Part shown: positions 17,428 to 25,005 of the stretch, piece after piece
Layout of the letters: each line of letters begins with the position of its first letter
How positions within the stretch are numbered: the first letter of the stretch is position 1
Assembly: GCF_023184515.1 (NCBI RefSeq)
Contig: NZ_JAAHBP010000005.1
Span: 1-64,000, forward strand
Direction of reading: 5' to 3'
DNA from: Streptomyces sp. D2-8
GTDB taxonomy: Bacteria; Actinomycetota; Actinomycetes; Streptomycetales; Streptomycetaceae
DNA length: 64,000 nucleotides
The notes under the pieces: model-generated
Database searches by the model: none
Told to the model about the DNA's origin: nothing
Seen by the model: the letters and a program-made list of their open reading frames with translations, nothing else
Made by a program: the position numbers and the translations under genes

Positions 17428-18287
17428 CGCACGCCTCCCCGGGCCTCGTCCCGCGGCACCGTCCACCACGGCAGCTCCCGGTAGGACGGCGTCATGGAGA
17501 CCTTCTCCCGGCTCCACTCCGGCGGGGGCACATTGCTGGTCCGGGAGCGCACCTGTACGCGCTCGATGACACCGGCGCCCCCGGTCGCGGCCCGCACCGT
17601 GTCGTCGCGGCCGAGGCGCAGCACCATGATCCGGCGCAGATACGACTCCGAGAGCGAGCCGCGCAGGCCCACCGGCCGGTTCTCCCCGTCGTGCGTCGCG
17701 ACGAAGAAGTCCCAGGCCCGGCGCAGTTCGTTCTGCTGGGTGTGGCTGGGCAGCAGGTTGCCGTCGATAGCCCTGCCGTCCTCGGCGGACAGGTCGTACC
17801 AGCCGGTCGTCAGCGTCATGCCGTCCGGCCCGCGGACCCCGGCCCGGACCTGGATCGAGATGTTCTGCTGGAGCGGGTTCGGCGCGAAGAGCTTCCAGTT
17901 CTGCTCGAACTCCGGATAGATCCAGTCGTCCACGGCCTCGCCGTGCGCCCTGGTGACCGTGTTCGCCGGCGCGACGTGCAGGAACGTCATCGCCAGGTGC
18001 ACACACACTCCGATGGCGACGACCGCGAGGGCCAGGGCGACCCCGACCTGGTAGCGGAGGGAGAGCGCGGCGATGCCGGTACGGGGTTCACCGGGCGGGT
18101 ACGGCTCGGCCGGCCCGAGCGACACGACCGGCGCGACCGGCCCGGCAGGCCCGGACGGCCCGCCCGGCTCGACGGAGTCCGCCGGTGCGCTCTGCTCCCC
18201 GGGCGCGGCCGGCCGGCTCGGCGTGTCCGGCCGGCTCGGCGTGTCCGGGCCGTGCCGGGCGTTCGAGCCCTCGTCGTACGCGTCCAT
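17424..18287 (-). CDS. DUF5819-family membrane-anchored protein
   Basis: A 287-residue protein if started at MDAYDEG (18287); a start at 18362 would add 25 residues. The first 75 residues are Pro/Gly/Ser-rich and cytoplasmic. One membrane helix (about residues 80-105, VGVALALAVVAIGVCVHLAM) is followed by an extracytoplasmic domain with QNWKLFAPNPLQQNISIQVR and a C-terminal TVRAATGGAGVIERVQVRS region. This matches the actinobacterial DUF5819 family, commonly encoded beside HTTM proteins. Function unknown. It is coupled to the HTTM gene by a 4-base overlap. Confidence 0.83.
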   Translation of the reverse strand: MDAYDEGSNARHGPDTPSRPDTPSRPAAPGEQSAPADSVEPGGPSGPAGPVAPVVSLGPAEPYPPGEPRTGIAALSLRYQVGVALALAVVAIGVCVHLAMTFLHVAPANTVTRAHGEAVDDWIYPEFEQNWKLFAPNPLQQNISIQVRAGVRGPDGMTLTTGWYDLSAEDGRAIDGNLLPSHTQQNELRRAWDFFVATHDGENRPVGLRGSLSESYLRRIMVLRLGRDDTVRAATGGAGVIERVQVRSRTSNVPPPEWSREKVSMTPSYRELPWWTVPRDEARGGVR

Positions 18288-18502
18288 CCCGCCCCGTTCC
18301 ACGATCCCGGTCCGTCGTTCCGTCCGCCCGGCCGCGAGGGCGTCGTACCGCCCCCGCAGCACTGCGCGGCGTCGGCACGGGCACGGTACTCAGGACGCCC
18401 ACCCCGGGCACAGCCCCCGTCCGCCGGTCCCGCCGTGGCCGTCGCCACACCGCGGAGGCCGACCGTACGGCGAGTGCGACCGTCCGAGGGCCGCGGTCCC
18501 CC

Positions 18503-18559
18503 TGGTCCACAGGGGACCTCCGCAGGTTATCCACAGGGCACCCCGGCCGGTCGTCCACA
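18503..18559. promoter_or_regulatory. Three DnaA-box-like sequences at exact 24-base spacing
   Basis: tggtccaca (18503), ttatccaca (18527, a perfect classical DnaA box) and tcgtccaca (18551) lie on the same strand with starts exactly 24 bases apart, each followed by gg or ag. They are in the 380-base gap 18288-18667 between divergent genes, which otherwise holds only the operator at 18606. Plausible as a DnaA-binding cluster; an operator array for another protein is possible. Confidence 0.55.
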
Positions 18560-18605
18560 GGAGTGACACCCTACGGCGCCCGCCCGTACACCCATTCCCT
18601 TCTTC

Positions 18606-18619
18606 TAGAACCTGTTCTA
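18606..18619. promoter_or_regulatory. KstR-type operator upstream of acyl-CoA dehydrogenase
   Basis: tagaacctgttcta is a perfect inverted repeat (TAGAAC / GTTCTA, 2-base spacer) and fits the KstR consensus TNNAACNNGTTNNA known from actinobacterial sterol-catabolism regulons. It lies 49 bases before the GTG of the acyl-CoA dehydrogenase. Confidence 0.65.
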
Positions 18620-18667
18620 TCTTGACGCCCCGTCAGCTCAACGGGATCCGCCGGAAGGACAGGCACC

Positions 18668-19801
18668 GTGGACTTCACCTTCACCGAGGAGCAGCAGGCG
18701 GCGGCCGAGGCGGCGAAGGGCGTGTTCGCCGGGGTCGCGCCCGACGCCGTGCCCAGCCCGGCCCTCACCCAGGGCGCCGTCGCCGAGACGTACGACCGCG
18801 CCCTGTGGGCCAGGCTCGCCGATGCGGACCTGCTGAGCCTGCTGCTCGACGCCCGGTACGGCGGGGCCGGCCTGGACGCCATCGCGCTGTGCCTGGTGCT
18901 GCGGGAGTCGGCGCGGGTCCTGGCCAGGGTGCCCCTGCTGGAGAGCAGCGCGGCAGCGGCGGCCGTCCAGGCCTACGGCGGTGAAGAGGCGAAGGAAGAC
19001 CTGCTCGCCCGGGCCGGCCGGGGCGAGACCGTCCTGACCGTCGCCGCGCACGGCCGCACCGGCCACGACCCGGCCGAGCAGGCCGTGACCGCCCGGCAGG
19101 ACGGCGAGACCTGGGTGCTGGACGGGGTGCAGACGGCGGTGCCGTGGGCCTACGACGCGGACGTCACGGTCGTCCCCGCGCACACCGGGACCGGCCGGAC
19201 CGTACTGGCCCTGGTGCCGCGCGGGCTCGAGGGCGCCGCCCTCGCCGAGCAGTTCTCCACCAGCGGCGAGCGGCTCGGCGAGCTGCGCCTGGAGTCGGCA
19301 CGGCTCGCCGCCCGGGACGTGATCGACACCGCCGGGGCGTGGGAGTGGCTGCGGGAGCTGCTGACCACCGGGACGTGCGCGCTGGCGCTCGGGCTCGGGG
19401 AGCGGGTGCTGCGGATGACCGGGGAGTACACGGGCAAGCGGGAGCAGTTCGGGTTCCCGATCGCGACCTTCCAGGCCGTCGCCGTGCAGGCCGCCGACCG
19501 CTACATCGACCTGCGCGCGATGGAGGCCACCCTGTGGCAGGCCGCGTGGCGGATCGCCTCCGGGGCCCCGGGCCCGCTGCCCGCCGCCGGTGACGTGGCC
19601 GTCGCCAAGATCTGGGCGGCGGAGGGCGTGCGCCGGGTCGTGCAGACCGCGCAGCACCTGCACGGCGGGTTCGGCGCCGACGTGGACTACCCCCTCCACC
19701 GGTACCACGCCTGGGCCAAGCACCTGGAACTGTCACTCGGCCCGGCCGCGGCCCACGAGGAGGCGCTCGGCGACCTGCTGGCGGCCCACCCGCCGGCCTG
19801 A
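18668..19801 (+). CDS. Acyl-CoA dehydrogenase (FadE-like, steroid-type branch)
   Basis: A 377-residue flavin-dependent acyl-CoA dehydrogenase, predicted to introduce the 2,3 double bond in an acyl-CoA in the cytosol. It has the N-terminal FTEEQQAAAEAAKGVF helix, ARYGGAGLDAIALCLVLRE, REQFGFPIATFQAVAVQAAD and the C-terminal QHLHGGFGADVDYPLHRYH. The sequence resembles the divergent FadE branch used on sterol side chains or rings in actinobacteria. The GTG start has a ribosome site (ggaaggac) upstream. A KstR-type operator precedes it, which supports steroid or complex acyl-CoA control. The usual heterotetramer partner gene is not adjacent. Confidence 0.88.
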   Translation: MDFTFTEEQQAAAEAAKGVFAGVAPDAVPSPALTQGAVAETYDRALWARLADADLLSLLLDARYGGAGLDAIALCLVLRESARVLARVPLLESSAAAAAVQAYGGEEAKEDLLARAGRGETVLTVAAHGRTGHDPAEQAVTARQDGETWVLDGVQTAVPWAYDADVTVVPAHTGTGRTVLALVPRGLEGAALAEQFSTSGERLGELRLESARLAARDVIDTAGAWEWLRELLTTGTCALALGLGERVLRMTGEYTGKREQFGFPIATFQAVAVQAADRYIDLRAMEATLWQAAWRIASGAPGPLPAAGDVAVAKIWAAEGVRRVVQTAQHLHGGFGADVDYPLHRYHAWAKHLELSLGPAAAHEEALGDLLAAHPPA

Positions 19802-19844
19802 GCGCGCGGCCGGGGGACGGGTGGGCCGAAGAGACGGGCGGGTG

Positions 19845-20192
19845 CTAGAGGACGAAGCCCTGCTGCCCGTCGTCCGTCACGACGGGACGGCCCACCGCCT
19901 CCCACACCTGCATGCCGCCGTCGACGTTCACGGCGTCGAGGCCCTGCTGGGCCAGGTACATCGTGACCTGGGCGGACCGGCCACCGGAGCGGCAGATCAC
20001 ATGGACCCGGCCGTCCTGCGGGGCGGCCTCGGTCAGCTCGCCGTACCGGCCCACGAACTCGCTGATGGGGATGTGCAGCGCCCCTTCGGCGTGACCGGCC
20101 TTCCACTCGTCGTCCTCCCGGACGTCCAGCAGGAAGTCGCCGTCCTTGAGGTCCGCGACCGCGACCGTGGGCACACCAGCTCCAAAACTCAT
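19845..20192 (-). CDS. Rhodanese-like sulfurtransferase, single domain
   Basis: A 115-residue protein with one rhodanese domain. It has FLLDVREDDEWKAGHAEGAL, the active-site loop with the persulfide cysteine in CRSGGRS, and GLDAVNVDGGMQVWE at the end. It would carry sulfur as a cysteine persulfide. It is slightly separated from the J-domain gene upstream (47 bases) and convergent with the acyl-CoA dehydrogenase. Confidence 0.92.
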   Translation of the reverse strand: MSFGAGVPTVAVADLKDGDFLLDVREDDEWKAGHAEGALHIPISEFVGRYGELTEAAPQDGRVHVICRSGGRSAQVTMYLAQQGLDAVNVDGGMQVWEAVGRPVVTDDGQQGFVL

Positions 20193-20239
20193 GCGTCCGA
20201 CGCTACCGGAACCGGCCGGAGCGTCGGCCGGGGCACGGC

Positions 20240-21067
20240 TCAGCCCTGGTCCTCGCCCTCGCCGAGCAGCGCGGCCAGCTCCATCTCCCGCTCGGTGACC
20301 TGGCCGAGCAGCCCCTGCCCGATCTCGTCCAGGAGCCGGTCCGGATCGTCCGGGGCCAGCTGGAGCATGTGGCCGATGGCGCTGTCCTCCAGTTCCCTGG
20401 CGAGCAGGCCGAGCAGTTCCTTGCGCTGGGCGAGCCACTCGAGGCGGGCGTAGAGCTCCTCGGCGCGGCTCGGGCCCCGCTTCAGCTCGGGTCCCCTGGC
20501 CCACTCCGCGGCGAGTTCGCGCAGCTCCGCCTCGTCGCCCCGGGCGTAGGCGGCGTTGACGCGCGTGATGAACTCCTCGCGCCGCTCACGCTCCTTCTCC
20601 TCCTGCGCCAGGTCCGGGTGGGCCTTGCGGGCGAGGTCGCGGTAGAGCTTGCGGGCCTCCTCGCTGGGGCGGACCCGCTGCGGGGGCCGGACCGGCTGGT
20701 CCGTGAGCATCGCGGAGGCCTCCGGGAACAGACCGCTGCCGTCCATCCAGCCGTGCAGCAGTTCCTCGACGCCGGGGATGGGGGCGAGCCGCGCCCGGGC
20801 CTCCTCCGCCCGCTGCCGGTCCGCGGGGTCGCCGCTGCGCGCGGCTCTGACCTCGAGGATCCGGGCGTCCAGCTCCTCGAGCCGGGCGTACAGCGGACCG
20901 AGCTTCTGTTCGTGCAGCCGGGAGAAGTTCTCGACCTCGACGCGGAAGGTCTCCACCGCGATCTCGTACTCGATCAACGCCTGCTCGGCGGCCCGCACGG
21001 CCCGCTCCAGCCGCGCCTCGGGCCGTGCGGCGTCGCCGCCATCCTGCTCAGCTTCCGGGGTCGTCAC
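20240..21067 (-). CDS. J-domain-containing protein
   Basis: A 275-residue soluble protein. A predicted coiled coil (about residues 15-80, rich in Glu, Arg and Ala heptads) precedes an internal J-domain-like segment, KLYRDLARKAHPDLA (about 140-155), with the diagnostic HPD tripeptide, continuing to ITRVNAAYARGDEAELRELA. A helical acidic C-terminus follows. Such proteins would stimulate an Hsp70, but the canonical N-terminal position and Gly/Phe region are missing. It is a conserved actinobacterial type of unknown partner. Confidence 0.8.
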   Translation of the reverse strand: MTTPEAEQDGGDAARPEARLERAVRAAEQALIEYEIAVETFRVEVENFSRLHEQKLGPLYARLEELDARILEVRAARSGDPADRQRAEEARARLAPIPGVEELLHGWMDGSGLFPEASAMLTDQPVRPPQRVRPSEEARKLYRDLARKAHPDLAQEEKERERREEFITRVNAAYARGDEAELRELAAEWARGPELKRGPSRAEELYARLEWLAQRKELLGLLARELEDSAIGHMLQLAPDDPDRLLDEIGQGLLGQVTEREMELAALLGEGEDQG

Positions 21068-21196
21068 CCGACCAGCCTAGGTGACGGACCGACCGCGCCC
21101 GCGCCCCGGAGGCAGGGCCCGGGCCGTAGCGGCCCCGGGCGCTGCCGGGCGCACCCGGGCGGCACGAGCGGCTCGACGTGGCTCGATCGGCGCGGA

Positions 21197-21272
21197 CGCC
21201 CGGGAGGCCGGGGTACGCCCGGGAGGCCGGGGTACGCCCGGGAGGCCGGGGTACGCCCGGGAGGCCGGGGTG
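21197..21272. repeat. Four tandem copies of a 19-base unit
   Basis: cgcccgggaggccggggta is repeated head to tail at 21197, 21216, 21235 and 21254 (last base differs). It fills much of the 249-base gap 21068-21316 between two leftward genes; nothing else is seen in the gap. The unit contains the palindrome cccggg and may be a slippage-prone minisatellite. Confidence 0.9.
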
Positions 21273-21316
21273 GTCAAGCAGCACAGGGCGCAGCCCGCAG
21301 CGGCCCTCAGGCGTCC

Positions 21317-22756
21317 CTACACTCCCGTCTCCGCCGCGATCTTCCCCGCCCGCACGCCCGCCAGCAGGTCCGCGTGATCCGCCTCGGTCCGGTCCGCATA
21401 GGCCACCGCGAAGTCCGCCATCGCCTCGTCCAGCTCCTCGTTCTTCCCGCAGTACCCGGCGGTGAGCCGCGGATCGGCGCTGTGCGCGTGCGCGCGGGCC
21501 AGGAGGGCACCGGTCATGCGGCCGTAGTCGTCCAGCTGGTCGGCGGCCAGGGCGGCCGGATCGACGCTGCCCTTGCGGTTGCGGAACTGGCGGACCTGGA
21601 AGGGGAACCCGTCGACGGTCGTCCAGCCCAGCAGGTTGTCGCTCACGACCTGCATCCGCTTCTGGCCCAGGACGACCCGCCGGCCCTCGTGACCGGCCTC
21701 CGGCGTCTCGAAACCGGCCGTCACCAGATGCGGCACCAGCGCCGACGCCCGCGCCTCCTTCACCTGGAGCACCAGCGGCTCGCCCCGGTGGTCCAGGAGC
21801 AGCACGACGTAGGACCGAGTGCCGACACTGCCCGTGCCGACGACGCGGAAGGCCACGTCCTGCACCGCGTGCCGGGCGAGGAGCGGCAGGCGGTCCTGCT
21901 GCAGGGTGCCGACGTACTCCTCCAGGGACGCGGCCACCGCCGCGGCCTCCGCGTCCGGGACGCGCCGCAGCACCGGCGGGGCGTCGACGAAGCGGCGGCC
22001 GCCGTCCTCTGTGGCCTCGGTCGACTTGGCCGCGAAGCGGCCGCTGGTGTTGTGGCGGGCCTTCTCGGAGACCCGCTCCAGCGTGCCGAGCAGGTCATGG
22101 GCGTCCGCGTGGGAGACGAGCTCCTCGTCCGCGATGGCGTTCCACGCGTCCAGCACCGGGAGCTTGGCCAGGAGCCGCATGGTCCGGCGGTAGGCGCCCG
22201 CCGCGTCGTACGCCGCCTTGCGGCACTGGTCCTCGTCGGCGCCCGCCACCCGGCCCGCGAGCACCAGGGAGGCCGCGAGCCGCTTGAGGTCCCACTCCCA
22301 GGGGCCGAGCACCGTTTCGTCGAAGTCGTTGAGGTCGATGACCAGGCCGCCGCGCGCGTCGCCGTACAGGCCGAAGTTGGCCGCGTGGGCGTCGCCGCAG
22401 ATCTGGGCCCGGATCCCGGTCATGGGCGTGCGCGCCAGGTCGTGGGCCATGAGGCCCGCCGATCCGCGCAGGAACGCGAACGGGGTGGCGGCCATGCGGC
22501 CGACCCGGATCGGGGCCAGCTCGGGCAGCCGCCCGCGGCCCGACTCCTCGACGGCGCTCACCGCGTCGGGCCGGGACGCGTCCAGGTCGAGCGCGGCATG
22601 TGCGCTGCGCGGGATCCGCTTGCGCAGGGCCTTGCCCTCGTCCTTGGGCGAGCCTTCGGCCGGCCACTCGGCGAAGCCCCCCACCCGGGGCAGCCGGCGC
22701 GGCGCTCCGTCCTTCGCCATGGCCCTGCCCTCGTCCTGAGCTCCAACCCCGGTCAT
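21317..22756 (-). CDS. DUF2252-family protein
   Basis: A 479-residue protein of the DUF2252 family, whose fold resembles protein-kinase-like aminoglycoside phosphotransferases. Family landmarks are FAFLRGSAGLMAHDLA, QICGDAHAANFGLYGDARGG, IDLNDFDETVLGPWEWDLKR and a C-terminal GALLARAHAHSADP. The HGD/DFD-like residues would correspond to the catalytic and metal-binding loops. The biochemical role is unknown. The start at MTGVGAQ follows gggaggcgg on the coding strand. It is monocistronic. Confidence 0.92.
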   Translation of the reverse strand: MTGVGAQDEGRAMAKDGAPRRLPRVGGFAEWPAEGSPKDEGKALRKRIPRSAHAALDLDASRPDAVSAVEESGRGRLPELAPIRVGRMAATPFAFLRGSAGLMAHDLARTPMTGIRAQICGDAHAANFGLYGDARGGLVIDLNDFDETVLGPWEWDLKRLAASLVLAGRVAGADEDQCRKAAYDAAGAYRRTMRLLAKLPVLDAWNAIADEELVSHADAHDLLGTLERVSEKARHNTSGRFAAKSTEATEDGGRRFVDAPPVLRRVPDAEAAAVAASLEEYVGTLQQDRLPLLARHAVQDVAFRVVGTGSVGTRSYVVLLLDHRGEPLVLQVKEARASALVPHLVTAGFETPEAGHEGRRVVLGQKRMQVVSDNLLGWTTVDGFPFQVRQFRNRKGSVDPAALAADQLDDYGRMTGALLARAHAHSADPRLTAGYCGKNEELDEAMADFAVAYADRTEADHADLLAGVRAGKIAAETGV

Positions 22757-22834
22757 CCTGACCGCCTCCCCCGCACGCGCACGAACATCAACTCGTGCCG
22801 ACCGTACAACCGGCGGCCGAAGCGCGTCACACCC

Positions 22835-22861
22835 TGTGGACAACTCCACAGCTGTGGACAA
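22835..22861. promoter_or_regulatory. Pair of consensus Streptomyces DnaA boxes
   Basis: tgtggacaa occurs at 22835-22843 and 22853-22861, both the reverse complement of TTGTCCACA, with starts 18 bases apart. A tccacag half-site between them makes the block ctgtggacaactccacag palindromic. They lie in the 163-base gap between the DUF2252 gene and the receptor gene. Confidence 0.65.
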
Positions 22862-22919
22862 CCCGTGCCGGGCCCGTAGGGCGGTGGCGCTCTGGGGCTG
22901 TGGGGCGGTGGGGCGGTGG

Positions 22920-23600
22920 CTACGCCCCCGAGGGCACGGAGGCCTGGACCGGCACGGCCGCTTCCTCCTCCGTCCGCACCTGCGCCAGCACCCGCTCGGC
23001 CCGGTCCACCGAGATGTCGAGCCGGGCCAGCACCGCCGGCACGGTGATGCTGGGCAGGAAGTGCTCGAACAGCACGACGACACGGCGCTCCAGATCCTGC
23101 CGCTGGCAGCGCAGCTGGGACAGCAGCTGCACCCCGGAGAAGCTGCCGACCAACAGCTCCGCCGTCTCCGCCACGTCGACGTGCTGCAGCAGCTCGCCCC
23201 GCGTCTTCGCCTCGGTCAGCATCTGCACGTTCTGGTCGATCCACATCCGGAAGGCCGGGGTGCGGTCGAGGTCCATGGCCCCCTGGTCGAGGGCGAGCCC
23301 CACGCTGGCCCGCACCAGCGGTTCGGACCGCAGCCGGCGGGCCATCACCAGACCCGAGTCGACGAGTTCCTGGAGGTTGCTGGACTGCGGCGGGAGCGTG
23401 ATCGCGAGCTGCTCCTCGAACACCCCCACCGCCAGCTCCTCCTTGGAGCCGAAGTGGAAGTAGAGCGCGCCCTTGGTGACGCCTGCCCGGTCCAGGATCT
23501 CGCCGATGGTCGCCGAGGTGTAGCCGCGTTCGTCGAAGACGGCCGCCGCCGCCTCAAGGATGGTCCGCCGGGTGCGGATCGCGCGCTCCTGTCGCGCCAT
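22920..23600 (-). CDS. Gamma-butyrolactone receptor-type TetR regulator (ArpA/ScbR/BarA family)
   Basis: A 226-residue repressor. The N-terminus QERAIRTRRTILEAAAAVFD and the HTH region GYTSATIGEILDRAGVTKGA-LYFHFGSKEEL are hallmarks of autoregulator receptors. The ligand domain contains DQGAMDLDRTPAFRMWIDQN. It should bind ARE sites as a dimer and release DNA on binding a butyrolactone or butenolide. The ATG at 23600 has ggaggcacc upstream. It is divergent from the AfsA-type synthase gene, the classical receptor/synthase pair; an ARE-like element lies between them. Confidence 0.93.
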   Translation of the reverse strand: MARQERAIRTRRTILEAAAAVFDERGYTSATIGEILDRAGVTKGALYFHFGSKEELAVGVFEEQLAITLPPQSSNLQELVDSGLVMARRLRSEPLVRASVGLALDQGAMDLDRTPAFRMWIDQNVQMLTEAKTRGELLQHVDVAETAELLVGSFSGVQLLSQLRCQRQDLERRVVVLFEHFLPSITVPAVLARLDISVDRAERVLAQVRTEEEAAVPVQASVPSGA

Positions 23601-23687
23601 CGGGTGCCTCCTGATCTCCGTCGATCCCTGTGAAGTCGCTGTGTGGCGAGGGCGCGAGAGCCTGTTCCCAGCGGCTTGGCTCACCCT

Positions 23688-23716
23688 TTGAAAAAAACCG
23701 GCTCGTCCGTATCTTA
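23688..23716 (+). promoter_or_regulatory. Promoter with overlapping ARE-like element upstream of the AfsA-type gene
   Basis: A -35-like ttgaaa (23688-23693) and -10-like tatctt (23710-23715) are 16 bases apart. The A-rich half aaaaaaaccgg and the opposing tccgtatctt flank ctcg, giving the imperfect palindrome expected of an autoregulatory element. Receptor binding here would occlude the promoter. Confidence 0.5.
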
Positions 23717-23760
23717 GTCAAGCGTCGACCGCGGCCAGGCAGCCGATCCTGGGGGTTCTC

Positions 23761-25005
23761 ATGCCGCAGACAGGGCCTTTAAGCGCACTCACGGACGATC
23801 AGACCGGACGTGGGGGCCGTCCGGCAAACGCAACCGCTACGACCGTCGAGAACCCGCCACAGACCACAGCCCCCCGAGAGACCGTGCCACCGAGCCCCGT
23901 CACCGAAGAACCCGCGCCGCCGGTCGCTGCCACCGACGAACCCGCGCCACCGGCCACCGTCGCCGAAGAACCCGCGCCACCAGCCACTGCCACCGACGAA
24001 CCCACGCCACCGGCCACCGTCGCCGAAGAACCTGTGTCCTCGGCCGCCGTGAGCGAGGAACCCGTGCCACCGGCAGCCGTCACCGAACGCCCCGCCCCCC
24101 ATTCCCACACCGCCGTCACCAGAGAACTCGCCCATCGAACCACCGAGACGGACGTCTTCCCCGCCCGGTGGACCCGAATCTCCGACACCCGGTTCCGGTT
24201 CCTCGCGCACTGGCCGGCCGACCACCCCTTCTTCGGCCCCGTGGACGACCGCCACCAGGACCCGATGATCGTGGGCGAAACGTTGCGGCAGGCCTCGATG
24301 GTGCTGGCGCACGCCGAGTTCGGCGCCCCGGCCGACACGCACTTCGTCATGTGGGACCTGACGGTCCGCGTCGACCCGTCCGCGCTGCTGCTGGCGGACG
24401 CCGCCGAGCCGGTCGAGTTCGACGTCGTGTGCTCCGAGGTCCGCCGTCGCGGCCGCGGGCTGCACAGCATGCGGACCACGATGGAGTTCCGCCGCGCGGG
24501 ACGGTTCGTCGCCAGCGGTACCGGCAGCACCGGCTGCACCTCGCCGCGCGCCTACCGCCGCCTGCGGGCGGGCAGGCTGAACGCCCTGGACACGCCGGTT
24601 CCGCTGCTGGCGGGAACAGCGCCCGAGGCCGTGGGACGGGCCCGCGCCGAGGACGTCGTCCTCGCCCCGGCCGACCGCCCCGGCGTCTGGAACCTGCGCG
24701 TCGACACCGGCCACCCGGTCCTCTTCCCGCGGCCCAACGACCACGTCCCCGGCATGGTCCTGTTCGAGGCGGCCCGGCAGGCCGCGACCGCCGCGTCCGG
24801 CTTGCACCCCTTCCTGCCGGTCACGATGACGGCCGGCTTCGCCCGGTACGCCGAGCTGCACAGCCCCTGCCGGATCGAGACCGAGGTCGTCGAAGAGCGC
24901 TCCGGGGAGGTGACCGTACGGGTGTCCGGGCGGCAGGACGGCGCGTCCGTCTTCACCGCCGGCCTGACCGCCGCCCGGTCGGCGCGGGTACGGTCCCTGT
25001 CGTGA
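23761..25005 (+). CDS. AfsA-family gamma-butyrolactone/butenolide synthase with repeat-rich N-terminal extension
   Basis: A 414-residue protein. Residues about 120-410 form the two AfsA hotdog repeats (DPMIVGETLRQASMVLAHAEFG and RPNDHVPGMVLFEAARQA). They condense a beta-ketoacyl thioester with dihydroxyacetone phosphate in signal synthesis. Known AfsA proteins are about 300 residues; here the first 117 residues are extra. They contain seven decapeptide repeats of the type (T/A)(D/E)EPAPPATV (residues 48-117). Codon 7 is TTA, so expression would need the bldA tRNA if this start is correct. A downstream start omitting the extension cannot be excluded. The stop overlaps the next gene (GTGA). Confidence 0.88.
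   Translation: MPQTGPLSALTDDQTGRGGRPANATATTVENPPQTTAPRETVPPSPVTEEPAPPVAATDEPAPPATVAEEPAPPATATDEPTPPATVAEEPVSSAAVSEEPVPPAAVTERPAPHSHTAVTRELAHRTTETDVFPARWTRISDTRFRFLAHWPADHPFFGPVDDRHQDPMIVGETLRQASMVLAHAEFGAPADTHFVMWDLTVRVDPSALLLADAAEPVEFDVVCSEVRRRGRGLHSMRTTMEFRRAGRFVASGTGSTGCTSPRAYRRLRAGRLNALDTPVPLLAGTAPEAVGRARAEDVVLAPADRPGVWNLRVDTGHPVLFPRPNDHVPGMVLFEAARQAATAASGLHPFLPVTMTAGFARYAELHSPCRIETEVVEERSGEVTVRVSGRQDGASVFTAGLTAARSARVRSLS
23902..24111 (+). repeat. Seven 30-base in-frame repeats encoding Pro/Glu decapeptides
   Basis: Codons 48-117 of the AfsA-type gene repeat every ten residues: TEEPAPPVAA, TDEPAPPATV, AEEPAPPATA, TDEPTPPATV, AEEPVSSAAV, SEEPVPPAAV, TERPAPHSHT. DNA units are similar enough (cgaagaacccgcgccaccg) to indicate recent expansion. 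The encoded stretch is probably an extended acidic linker. Confidence 0.88.

Noticed and set aside
18503..22861. Chromosomal replication origin
   Set aside because: Only a handful of DnaA boxes are present, in separate small gaps. dnaA, dnaN and a long box-rich region are absent.
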